In this document: one piece after another, positions 17,010-24,991 of the stretch | How positions within the stretch are numbered: position 1 is the stretch's first letter | Layout of the letters: each line of letters opens with the position of its first letter | Source: Pseudoduganella albidiflava | GTDB lineage: Bacteria; Pseudomonadota; Gammaproteobacteria; Burkholderiales; Burkholderiaceae_D | Direction of reading: 5' to 3' | Assembly: GCF_004322755.1 (NCBI RefSeq) | Contig: NZ_CP036401.1 | Span: 4,402,001 to 4,466,000 of the forward strand | DNA length: 64,000 nt | Position numbers and translations under genes: made by a program | The notes under the pieces: generated by a model | The model's database searches: none | What the model saw: only the letters and a program-made list of their open reading frames with translations | What the model was told of the DNA's origin: nothing

Positions 17010-18484
17010 CGCGCGATCCTCCCCAGCCGGCCCGCCAGCACCCAGGCCAGCGTGCCCAGTGCGGCCAGCCACAGGGCCAGCACGCCGGCCGCCGGAGCCA
17101 CGCGCCGCAGCGTGGTGGCCACCGGCGCCGCTTCATACTGGAATTCCGGGAACTCCCGCCAATGGTCTCGCGACACGCGGTTATCCTTGTTCCGGTCGAT
17201 GTCGTCGGCATAGGCCAGCCGCTCCACCTGGATGCGGTTCAGGCCCTGGATCAGCGCGTAGCGATAGCGCTCGCCCTGCTCCAGGAACGAACGGTAGCTG
17301 GCCAGGTCGGTCCCGGCCGCCGCCATCGACAGGCGCCGCAGCGCCAGCGCCGGGCTGGCCCAGCCGAAGGCATCGATGATCTCGCCCTGCCGTTCCTGCC
17401 GGTCGAACGCGGCCGCGGCGTAGCGGTCGAACAGCTCGCTGGACTTGCGCTCGCCTTCCATGCCCACCAGGCCCTTGAAGTTGACCGGCAGGTCTTCGAT
17501 GCGCGTCACGCCATATTGCTTCAGCAGCCTGTCGCGGAACGCGGCGAATGCCGGATCGTTCGGGTTGTGCGAATCGCCCAGCGCCAGGTATTCGCGCTGC
17601 ACGTGGATGGCGTCCTCGAAACGGGTCGGCAGCGCCACCGCGTGGTTGGCCATGTCGGGCACCCAGCGCGGCAGCAGGATCACGATCACGGCCCATGCCG
17701 TCAGCAGCACCAGCAGCGCATCGCGCCCGCGCGCCACGCACATCGACACCAGCACCACGCCGAGGACCCACAGCAGCAGCCAGCCGGTGTAGCCGGCGGC
17801 CAGCGCCACGGCCAGCGGCCAGGGCGCGTGGCCGTCCAGCGCGAACCAGACCAGCGCGGCCAGCGCGGGCAGCAGCGCCAGCCCGGCGAATCCGCCCAGC
17901 GCCAGCAGCTTGCCCAGCACCAGTTGCCGGCTGCGCACGCCCTGCGCGAGCAGCACGCGCAAGGTGCCCGACTCGCGTTCGCGCGCTACGGCCGCATGCC
18001 CGAAGAACACCAGCAGCAGCGGCGCCAGCACCTGCAGCACGAACGCCGGCGTCAGCTGCCCGAAGCGCAGCAGCAGCGAGGTTTGCCGCACGTCGCCGAA
18101 ATTGGCGCTGTTCTGCCGGTGCCCTTCGAGGAACAGCGTGTTGCCGGTGAAGCCGTCGATACCCGGATCGAACGCGGCCAGCGGATTGACGGGCCGGAAC
18201 ACGAAGTGCCCGTAATGCACCATGCGATGCGGGTGCCGGTCCGGCTGGGCCTCGAATTCATGGTTGGCCTGCGCCTGGTAGCGGGCGCGCTCCGCATCGG
18301 CCGCGCGCCGGTGCTCGTGCGCGGTCAGCGCCGCCACCAGCATCAGGACCGTCAGCAGCGCGATGCCGGCCACCGCGGCCCGGTCGCGGAACAATGCGCG
18401 CCATTCCTCGCGTGCGATGCGTGCGATGACGTTCCGGGTCGCAACCGTGGCCGCTCCGGTTGCGGCGCCCAGCACGGCGCTCAT
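17006..18484 (-). CDS. ABC-2 type permease (DUF3526), first subunit
   Basis: 492 residues, similar in design to the next permease. The first membrane segment is at about 38-55, then a periplasmic loop with HPHRMVHYGHFVFRPVNPLAAFDPGID, several segments from 150 to 285 around ARERESGTLRVLLAQGVRSRQLVLGK (a typical ABC-2 cytoplasmic coupling element), a large loop to about 460, and a last segment near the end. It starts inside the stop of the ATPase gene, so the order is ATPase, permease, permease in one coupled operon. Confidence 0.88.
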   Translation of the reverse strand: MSAVLGAATGAATVATRNVIARIAREEWRALFRDRAAVAGIALLTVLMLVAALTAHEHRRAADAERARYQAQANHEFEAQPDRHPHRMVHYGHFVFRPVNPLAAFDPGIDGFTGNTLFLEGHRQNSANFGDVRQTSLLLRFGQLTPAFVLQVLAPLLLVFFGHAAVARERESGTLRVLLAQGVRSRQLVLGKLLALGGFAGLALLPALAALVWFALDGHAPWPLAVALAAGYTGWLLLWVLGVVLVSMCVARGRDALLVLLTAWAVIVILLPRWVPDMANHAVALPTRFEDAIHVQREYLALGDSHNPNDPAFAAFRDRLLKQYGVTRIEDLPVNFKGLVGMEGERKSSELFDRYAAAAFDRQERQGEIIDAFGWASPALALRRLSMAAAGTDLASYRSFLEQGERYRYALIQGLNRIQVERLAYADDIDRNKDNRVSRDHWREFPEFQYEAAPVATTLRRVAPAAGVLALWLAALGTLAWVLAGRLGRIAR

Positions 18485-19221
18485 GCCGCCTGGCCGCCGT
18501 AGCGGCGGTGCAGCGCGCGCACGTCGAAGCGGTCGGCACCGGCCGCGCCCACTTCTTCGAGCAGGCAGCCGGCGTCGAGGAAGCCGATGCGGTCGGCCAC
18601 GTCGGCGGCGCTGAGCAGGTCGTGCGTCACCATCAGCACGGCCACGCCCTGTTCGCGCAGCACGCCCAGCAGGCGGTTGAACTCGGCCGTGGCCTGCGGG
18701 TCCAGGCCCGAGGTGGGCTCGTCCAGCAGCAGCGCCGGCACCCGCCGGGCCAGCGCCAGGGCGATCGCCACCTTCTGCCGCATGCCCTTTGAAAAGCCCG
18801 CCACGCGGCGGTCGTACGCCGCCGCCGCCAGCCCGGCCGCCGCCAGCGCCGCGTCGATCGCGCCGGGATCGCCGCCCTGCCCCGCCAGGTCGAGCAGGTA
18901 AGCCACGTTCTCGCGCGCGGTGAGGTGTTCGTACAGCGCCACGTTCTCCGGGATGTAGGCCAGGTGGCGCCGCGCTTCATCCGGTTGCGTGACCGGATCG
19001 ATGCCGTGCACCCGCACCCGCCCGGCGTTCGGCGTGACGAACCCCAGGAACAGGCTCAGTGTCGTGGTCTTGCCGGCGCCGTTGGCGCCGAGCAGCGCAT
19101 AGATTTCGCCGGCGCGGATGTGCAGGTCGAGCCGCTGCAGGATGGTTTTGCCGCCATAGCCTGCGACGACCGCCGTGGCGTCGAGCACGTGGCCGCCGCC
19201 GTGGATGCTTGCGATAATCAA
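18481..19221 (-). CDS. ABC transporter ATP-binding protein
   Basis: The protein has a complete nucleotide-binding domain: Walker A GANGAGKTT, Q-loop YIPENVALYEHL, signature FSKGMRQ (a common LSGG variant of ABC-2 exporters), Walker B ALLLDEPTSGLD and switch HD in VTHDL. A TTG start at 19221 is chosen because AAAGGA stands 7 bases before it; an ATG at 19278 would add 19 unconserved residues and has no ribosome site. It powers the two DUF3526 permeases encoded after it. A Fur-like box about 97 bases upstream suggests induction in low iron. Confidence 0.88.
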   Translation of the reverse strand: MIIASIHGGGHVLDATAVVAGYGGKTILQRLDLHIRAGEIYALLGANGAGKTTTLSLFLGFVTPNAGRVRVHGIDPVTQPDEARRHLAYIPENVALYEHLTARENVAYLLDLAGQGGDPGAIDAALAAAGLAAAAYDRRVAGFSKGMRQKVAIALALARRVPALLLDEPTSGLDPQATAEFNRLLGVLREQGVAVLMVTHDLLSAADVADRIGFLDAGCLLEEVGAAGADRFDVRALHRRYGGQAA

Positions 19222-19279
19222 ACGATGTTCCTTTCGATTGCGGAGGGGGACCGACGATGCATCGGCGACAAGACCCATT

Positions 19280-19318
19280 GATCATTCACGATGATCATTC
19301 ACGATGATCGCTCAAGAT
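19280..19318. repeat. 13-bp tandem repeat in ABC promoter region
   Basis: Two perfect tandem copies of GATCATTCACGAT and one degenerate copy lie between the Fur-like box and the ABC ATPase gene. Each contains the small palindrome TGATCA or its variant. Its position in the leader of the operon could make it a regulator site array, but no known operator matches. Confidence 0.65.
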
Positions 19319-19333
19319 GATAATGCATTATCA
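19318..19333. promoter_or_regulatory. Fur box (predicted)
   Basis: TGATAATGCATTATCA is a perfect 16-bp palindrome and matches the Fur consensus core (two GATAAT half-sites); the flank GAGAA on the minus strand extends the match. It sits between the divergent ABC exporter and GGDEF-EAL genes and could control either. About 97 bases separate it from the ABC start and about 206 from the GGDEF-EAL start. Confidence 0.75.
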
Positions 19334-19478
19334 TTCTCGCTGCCAATCTGTTCAGGCAATTTTGCAACTGTCGAGGACAACTGGTTGTTTCCTGATAGCA
19401 TTAACTAAGGTATAGTCTGCCTGCACTGGACAGGCCCGGTCCGGTGCCGTTCACGCCGCCGGCCGCGCCCGTTCTTCC

Positions 19479-19533
19479 TCATGTACTCATTCATGTACTC
19501 ACTCATGTACTTCCTCATGTACTCCTTCATGTG
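19479..19533 (+). repeat. 12-bp tandem repeat with possible leader peptide
   Basis: Four and a half units of TCATGTACTCAT (with small changes) lie just before the GGDEF-EAL gene. In one frame they encode a leader MYSFMYSLMYFLMYSFM that stops at 19534, five bases before the gene's ATG. In the gene's own frame they would encode a His-Val-Leu repeat if translation began at the GTG at 19444. No ribosome site is seen for the leader. Confidence 0.6.
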
Positions 19534-19539
19534 AACGCG

Positions 19540-21669
19540 ATGACTGCCCCATCTTCCGATCTGATCTACCGCCTGCTGGTGCAGAGCGTGGTCGACTACG
19601 CGATCTACCTGCTCGATACCGACGGCAATGTCGTCAACTGGAATGCCGGCGCCGAGCGCGCCAAGGGCTACCGGGCGGACGAGATCGTGGGCCGCAACTT
19701 CGCCGTGTTCTATAGCGAAGCGGACCGCGCGGCGGGGCTGCCGCAGAAGGCGCTGGCCACGGCCCGCGCCGAATCGCGCTTCGAGGCCGAAGGCTGGCGC
19801 CTGCGCAAGGATGGCACGCGGTTCTGGACCAACGTGGTGATCGACGCCATCCATGACGACGACGGCAAGCTGGTCGGCTTCGCCAAGATCACGCGCGACA
19901 TCACCGAACGGCACCAGCAGCAGCTGAAACTGGTCGAAGCGAAGGAACTGGCCGAGCAGTACAGCCAGCAGATGGCCACGGTGTCGCACTTCCTCGATTC
20001 GGTGATCTCGAACATGCCCGACAGCGTGCTGGCGCTGGCTACCGGTGCAAAGGGAGACGACGGCGCGGGCACGAACCGCCATGAGATCCTGCTGGCCAAC
20101 GGCCATGCGCGCCACCTGTTCGCCACCGGTGGCGCCGACATCAAGGGCCGCCTGGTGCGCGATTGCCTCGGCGCGGAGGTGGCGGAATACATCGAGCGCC
20201 TGGCCGCGATGCCGGCCAACGGCCATGCGCCGTCGGACGACAGCCTGGTGCAGACACCGCTCGGCCCGCGCACGCTGCGCAGCCGCACGGCGCTGGGCAG
20301 CCGGCCCGATGGCGGCGGCGACTACCTGCTCGTCATCACCGAGGACGTGACCGACGAACTGGCGGCCTATGCGCAGATTCACCACATGGCGCAGCACGAC
20401 GGCCTCACCAACCTGCCCAACCGCACCTTCTTCCACCAGCGCCTGGAAGCGGCGATCCGCGACAGCAGCGAGGACGGTACCCACGCGGCGATCCTGTGCC
20501 TGGACCTGGACAACTTCAAGAACATCAACGACGCCTTCGGGCACGGCTTCGGCGACAAGATCCTGCTGATGCTGGCCGGCCGCCTGAAGAAATGCCTGCG
20601 CGAACACGATACGCTGGCGCGCCTGGGCGGCGACGAATTCGCCGTGGTGCTGCCGCGCGTGCGGCGGGTCGACGAGGCGCAGCACGCGGCGCGGCGGCTG
20701 ATCGATGCCGTGGCGCCGCCGTTCGCGATCGACGGCCACAGTTTCACCGTCGGCCTGTCGATCGGCATCGCGGTGTCGTCGCAGGAAGGCAGCAGCGCCG
20801 AACAGCTGCTGCGCTTCGGCGACATGGCGCTGTACGAAGCCAAACGCAATGGCCGCAACCGCTACGAACTGTTCCACCCCGACCTGGAGGCCGCCTCGCG
20901 CGTGCGCCGCCAGATGGAAATCGACCTGCGCCGCGCGCTGCACCGGGGCGAGCTGCAGATGCACTACCAGCCGATCATCGAAAAGGAAGGCTGCCGCATT
21001 TCCGGCTACGAGGCGCTGATCCGCTGGCAGCATCCGGTGAAGGGCCAGGTGCCGCCGATGGAATTCATCCCGCTTGCCGAGGAAACGGGCTTGATCCACG
21101 AACTGGGCGCGCGGGCGCTGAACCTGGCCTGCCAGGAAGCGGCGACGTGGACCAATGGCGCGACCGTGGCGGTGAACCTGTCGCCCGTGCAGTTCAAGAA
21201 CAGCGAACTGGTGAAGGCGGTCGCGCTGGCGCTCGAGGATGCCGGCTTGCCGGCGCGGCGGCTGGAGCTGGAAATCACCGAGTCCGTGCTGCTGGCCAAT
21301 ACCGAAGGCAATATCCGCACGCTGCAAGCCCTGAAGGACCTGGGCGTGCGCATCTCGCTGGATGATTTCGGCACCGGCTATTCGTCGCTGAGCTACCTGC
21401 GCTCCTTCCCGTTCGACAAGATCAAGATCGACAAGTCCTTCGTGCGCGACATGGGCGAAAGCCGCGAGGCGATGGCCATCATCCGCGCCATCACCGGCCT
21501 GTCCAGCAGCCTGCTGATCGAGATCACCGCCGAGGGGGTCGAGACGGAGGAACAGTTCCGGCAGCTGCAGGTGGAAGGCTGCTCGCATTTCCAGGGCTAC
21601 CTGTTCGGGCGGCCGGTGGCCGCCGAGCACCGGGTCGAGGAACTGGACACCCGGGCCACCGCGCAGTAA
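19540..21669 (+). CDS. PAS-GGDEF-EAL cyclic-di-GMP signalling protein
   Basis: 709 residues from the ATG chosen after the repeat tract; an in-frame GTG at 19444 would add 32 residues made mainly by that repeat. A PAS sensor covers about 10-120 (NWNAGAERAKGYRADEIVG, then a PAC ending FAKITRDITERH). A second PAS-like region spans about 150-280. GGDEF is intact at residues 363-367 (diguanylate cyclase) and EAL begins at Glu491 (EALIRW), with DDFGTGYSS and later phosphodiesterase motifs present. No membrane segment is seen, so it is a cytosolic enzyme that may both make and degrade c-di-GMP. Confidence 0.93.
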   Translation: MTAPSSDLIYRLLVQSVVDYAIYLLDTDGNVVNWNAGAERAKGYRADEIVGRNFAVFYSEADRAAGLPQKALATARAESRFEAEGWRLRKDGTRFWTNVVIDAIHDDDGKLVGFAKITRDITERHQQQLKLVEAKELAEQYSQQMATVSHFLDSVISNMPDSVLALATGAKGDDGAGTNRHEILLANGHARHLFATGGADIKGRLVRDCLGAEVAEYIERLAAMPANGHAPSDDSLVQTPLGPRTLRSRTALGSRPDGGGDYLLVITEDVTDELAAYAQIHHMAQHDGLTNLPNRTFFHQRLEAAIRDSSEDGTHAAILCLDLDNFKNINDAFGHGFGDKILLMLAGRLKKCLREHDTLARLGGDEFAVVLPRVRRVDEAQHAARRLIDAVAPPFAIDGHSFTVGLSIGIAVSSQEGSSAEQLLRFGDMALYEAKRNGRNRYELFHPDLEAASRVRRQMEIDLRRALHRGELQMHYQPIIEKEGCRISGYEALIRWQHPVKGQVPPMEFIPLAEETGLIHELGARALNLACQEAATWTNGATVAVNLSPVQFKNSELVKAVALALEDAGLPARRLELEITESVLLANTEGNIRTLQALKDLGVRISLDDFGTGYSSLSYLRSFPFDKIKIDKSFVRDMGESREAMAIIRAITGLSSSLLIEITAEGVETEEQFRQLQVEGCSHFQGYLFGRPVAAEHRVEELDTRATAQ

Positions 21670-21723
21670 GGCTGCGCCAGGGGCGGGCGGCTGCACCGCG
21701 CTGGTGCACGGCCCGTCAGTAGG

Positions 21724-22000
21724 TACCGGCGCTTAGTTAGGCGTTACCAGACCCATTGAAAGCGCATGCATTCACCCCAACGGCGAAGAGCTAGGGTCAG
21801 GAAGGAGTGCTGGCATGCATGCCAGCACCGTTCCGCAGGCGCGAAGCATGCTTCGCGAACCCCCTGCTCCACCCCGCCGGGGCGTAGTCGGGGTTTCAAG
21901 GAGCATCGCTCCTTGCCGACGTAGCGATACTGGCTTACAAGCCAGTATTCCTCTCTGACCCTGGAATTTGCACTTGGGGTGGGCTTATCCAAGCGCCATT
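21724..22000 (+). repeat. MITE-like palindromic element, copy 2 (modules A and inverted B)
   Basis: 277 bp in the same orientation as copy 1. The shared outer parts are GCGCATGCATTCACCCCAAC on the left and TTTGCACTTGGGGTGGGCTT on the right. Between them are module A, with hairpins TGCTGGCATGCATGCCAGCA and GCGAAGCATGCTTCGC, and then module B of copy 1 in reverse (21875-21948). A direct repeat CCGTCARTAGGT (one mismatch) flanks it at about 21713-21724 and 22002-22013; the right copy runs into the end of the cyanase gene. It fills most of the gap between convergent genes. Confidence 0.8.
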
Positions 22001-22004
22001 GCCG

Positions 22005-22448
22005 TCAATAGGTCTTGTAAGGCAGGAACTTGCCGGACATCGTGATGCTGACCCGGTCGCCGGCCGGATCCGGCTCGCGCTGCATGTCCATGCGGAAGTC
22101 GATCGCCGACATGATGCCGTCGCCGAATTCCTCGTGGATCAGCGCCTTGAATGTGGTGCCGTAGACGCTGACCAGTTCATAGAAGCGGTAGATCAGCGGA
22201 TCGGTCGGCACGGCCGTCGGCAGCGAGCCGCGGTACGGCACCTGCTGCAGCAGCAGCACCGCCTCTTCCGGCAGGCCGAACACCTCGCCGACGATGGCCG
22301 CCTGGCGCGCGTCGAACGTCATCTGGCCCAGGCAGCCGGCCGTCACCCATTCCTTCGACAGCCCGACCTGGGCCGCCACGTCGCACCATTTGATGTCCTT
22401 GCGGATCTTGGCGGTCATGATCATTTCGGTGACGTCGGTTCGTTGCAT
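22005..22448 (-). CDS. cynS: cyanate hydratase (cyanase)
   Basis: 147 residues, close to the usual 150-156. Cyanase converts cyanate plus bicarbonate to carbamate and CO2, ending as ammonia and CO2. The N-terminal helical domain (residues 1-80) is followed by the catalytic domain. The active-site residues expected from the E. coli enzyme are present as Arg88 and Glu91 in IYRFYELVSVYG and Ser114 in GDGIMSAIDF, and the C-terminal TMSGKFLPYK is conserved. An AAAGGAC ribosome site supports the ATG. Upstream is a perfect 20-bp hairpin in the leader. An alpha carbonic anhydrase gene lies 2.5 kb away. Confidence 0.95.
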   Translation of the reverse strand: MQRTDVTEMIMTAKIRKDIKWCDVAAQVGLSKEWVTAGCLGQMTFDARQAAIVGEVFGLPEEAVLLLQQVPYRGSLPTAVPTDPLIYRFYELVSVYGTTFKALIHEEFGDGIMSAIDFRMDMQREPDPAGDRVSITMSGKFLPYKTY

Positions 22449-22467
22449 GGCGGTCCTTTCAGTGATG

Positions 22468-22514
22468 GGTAAGCAGGATGCGATGGCGGTGCGCGCCATC
22501 GCATCCTGCTTACC
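22468..22514 (-). promoter_or_regulatory. 20-bp perfect inverted repeat in cynS leader
   Basis: Arms at 22468-22487 and 22495-22514 (GGTAAGCAGGATGCGATGGC and its exact complement) enclose a 7-base loop. The hairpin ends about 20 bases before the cynS start and would form in the mRNA leader, or act as DNA operator or attenuator. It has no following U-run, so it is not a classical terminator. Confidence 0.7.
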
Positions 22515-22613
22515 AGCACGAAACGTGCCACAGGCATGCCGGGGGTTCGCCGCTCCAGCGCGGTACGCGTGGAAGGCTCCGCCACGGGACGGCACGGCAT
22601 GCGTCACATCATG

Positions 22614-22629
22614 AATGCGAATCATTCGT
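22614..22629. promoter_or_regulatory. Fur box (predicted)
   Basis: AATGCGAATCATTCGT, followed by GTTATCATT, fits the Fur-box pattern seen as AATGAGAATCATT in betaproteobacteria. It lies 68-83 bases before the siderophore receptor gene on the plus strand, the expected place for iron repression of that gene. Confidence 0.65.
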
Positions 22630-22696
22630 GTTATCATTTTCAGTTGTTGCCAAAAAACATGCACCCGTGTCACCCACTTCCAATAGACATATCGAC

Positions 22697-24982
22697 ATGA
22701 ACCACCCTTCAGCCACCACCCGCCGCCTTGCCCACCTGACGCTGCGCGCCACTGCCGCCGCCGTCCTCGGCATCCTGCCCGCCTGGCATGCGCAGGCGCA
22801 GACCGCCACGCCGGAGTCCACGGCAGCAGCGACAACAGCAGCCACCCAGGCGCCACCGGCCACGATGGCGGAAATCGCCGTCACGGCGAAGCAGGATGCC
22901 ACCACCGAACACAGCGGCTCCTACACGACGACCGGCCCGCTCGCCAGCGGCACGCGCCTGGACCTGGCGCCGCGCGAAACGCCGCAGTCGCTGTCGATCG
23001 TCACGCGCGAGCGCATGGAGGAGCAAGGCCTGCAGACGCTGGCCGAAACGATGCAGCAGGTGACGGGCATCTACGTGAACTACAACGACACCGAACGCAT
23101 CACCTACAACGCGCGCGGCTACGCGGTCAACAACTTCCAGGTCGATGGCATGCTGAACCTGTTCGGCAGCTCGCTGAAGGCGAATGGCGACAACGTGGTG
23201 TACGACCGCATCGAAGTGGTGCGCGGCGCCACCGGGCTGACCACCGGCGCCGGCGATCCTTCGGCCACCATCAACCAGGTGCGCAAGCGGCCGACCCGCG
23301 AGTTCCAGGCCAGCGGCGCGCTGCGCATCGGCAGCTACGACCTGCGCCGCGCCGAGCTCGATGTCGGCGGGCCGCTGGCGTTCGACGGCAAGCTGCGCGG
23401 GCGCTTCGTCACCGCGAAGCAGAAGGCCGGGTCGTTCCGGCCCATGTATGAGCAGGACCTCGGCGCGCTGTACGGCATCCTCGAAGCGGACCTGGGGCCG
23501 GCCACCACGGTCGCGGTGGGCTACGAGCGGCAGAAATCCGATCCGCGCGGCTCCACATGGGGCACCGTGCCTTACTGGAACGCCGACGGTTCGCTGGCCA
23601 ACCTGCCGTCCGACCTGAACCTGTCCACGCCGTGGAGCTCGTGGAACATGGACGAGATGAAGACCTTCGCCACGCTGGAACACCGCATCAACGCCGACTG
23701 GCGCCTGCGTGCCGGCTGGACCAAGGCCGACCGCGTGCAGGACGGCAGCCTGTACTTCGGCTATGGCGGCTACCCGCGCGCCGACGGCAGCGGCATCACT
23801 GTCGCCTACAACCGCTTCCCCGTCGACGAAACGATGGACGTGCTGGAAGTGAACGTGGACGGCAAGTTCAACCTGTTCGGCCGCCGCCACGACGTGGTGT
23901 TCGGCTGGGGCAAGGCGGACCGCGGGATGGTCTCGCAGCGCGTCACGCTCGGCGCGATGCCCGCCGGCTACGACCAGATCCCGGACTGGCAGACCTGGAC
24001 CGGCGACGTGCCGCAGTTCCCGACCACGGTCGAAGCGGTACCCGCTAGCATCGGCAGCGTCGACCAGAAGGCGATGTTCGTGGCCACGCGCCTGAACCTG
24101 GCCGACGACCTGAAGGCGGTGATCGGTGTCCGCCACGGCGACTACCAGACCACCACGCGCAACTTCAACGCCGACGGCACCGTGGCCAGCACCACCGGCT
24201 ACACGCTGGGTTCCGTGAACACGCCGTACGTCGGCCTGCTCTACGACCTGGACGAACAGTGGACCGTCTACACCGCGTACACCAGCATCTTCCAGCCGCA
24301 GAACCTGCGCGACCGGAACAACGACCTGCTCGATCCGGTGGACGGCAACAACATCGAAGCGGGCATCAAGGCCGAACTGTTCGACCGGCGTGTGAACTTC
24401 TCGGCGGCCGTGTTCCGCAGCGAGAAGGACAACGTGGGCGAGATCGACGACAGCGTGCCGCCGAACTCGCTGCCCGGCGCCGTGCAAGCCTACCGCTCGA
24501 CCGGCAAGGGCACCAAGGTGGATGGCTTCGAGGCCGAAGTCGCCGGCCAGGTCCTGCGCGACTGGAACCTGTCCGCCGGCTACAGCCACACGCGCTCGCG
24601 CGATGCGCGCGGCAACCCGCTCAGCACCGTGGTGCCGCGCAATATGCTGAAGGTGTTCACCAGCTACCGCTTCGGCGCCGAGCGGCGCTATTCGGTCGGC
24701 GGCGGCGTGAACTGGCAAAGCAGCCTGTGGAGCACCGCGCAGCAGCCGACCGGTTCCTACAACGCCAAGGGCGCGCCGATCACGGCGCCGTCACGCATCT
24801 CGCAGGACTCGATCTGGCTGGCCAGCCTGATGGCCAGCTACCGCATCAACGACCACTTCACGGCCAGCGTCAACGTGAACAACCTGTTCGACAAGACGTA
24901 CTACAACCGCGTGGGGTTCTATCAAGGCCTGCACTACGCCGACCCGCGCACCGCATCGGCGACGCTGCGGGCCGTGTTCTGA
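22697..24982 (+). CDS. TonB-dependent siderophore receptor
   Basis: 761 residues. A signal peptide ends near AHAQAQ (about residue 35), then a Thr/Ala-rich linker, the TonB-box-like MAEIAVTAKQD, a plug domain with APRETPQSLSIVTRERMEEQGL (typical of ferri-siderophore receptors of the FhuE/FpvA type), YNARGYAVNNFQVDGM and YDRIEVVRGATGL, and a 22-strand-type barrel that ends NVNNLFDKTYY...RTASATLRAVF. A Fur box lies upstream. It should import a hydroxamate- or mixed-type ferric siderophore made by other organisms; the exact ligand is unknown. Confidence 0.92.
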   Translation: MNHPSATTRRLAHLTLRATAAAVLGILPAWHAQAQTATPESTAAATTAATQAPPATMAEIAVTAKQDATTEHSGSYTTTGPLASGTRLDLAPRETPQSLSIVTRERMEEQGLQTLAETMQQVTGIYVNYNDTERITYNARGYAVNNFQVDGMLNLFGSSLKANGDNVVYDRIEVVRGATGLTTGAGDPSATINQVRKRPTREFQASGALRIGSYDLRRAELDVGGPLAFDGKLRGRFVTAKQKAGSFRPMYEQDLGALYGILEADLGPATTVAVGYERQKSDPRGSTWGTVPYWNADGSLANLPSDLNLSTPWSSWNMDEMKTFATLEHRINADWRLRAGWTKADRVQDGSLYFGYGGYPRADGSGITVAYNRFPVDETMDVLEVNVDGKFNLFGRRHDVVFGWGKADRGMVSQRVTLGAMPAGYDQIPDWQTWTGDVPQFPTTVEAVPASIGSVDQKAMFVATRLNLADDLKAVIGVRHGDYQTTTRNFNADGTVASTTGYTLGSVNTPYVGLLYDLDEQWTVYTAYTSIFQPQNLRDRNNDLLDPVDGNNIEAGIKAELFDRRVNFSAAVFRSEKDNVGEIDDSVPPNSLPGAVQAYRSTGKGTKVDGFEAEVAGQVLRDWNLSAGYSHTRSRDARGNPLSTVVPRNMLKVFTSYRFGAERRYSVGGGVNWQSSLWSTAQQPTGSYNAKGAPITAPSRISQDSIWLASLMASYRINDHFTASVNVNNLFDKTYYNRVGFYQGLHYADPRTASATLRAVF

Positions 24983-24991
24983 CGTTTTACG

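Noticed and set aside
19405..21696. Long open frame antisense to the PAS-GGDEF-EAL gene
   Set aside because: The plus strand shows complete PAS, GGDEF and EAL motifs; the antisense product is low-complexity.
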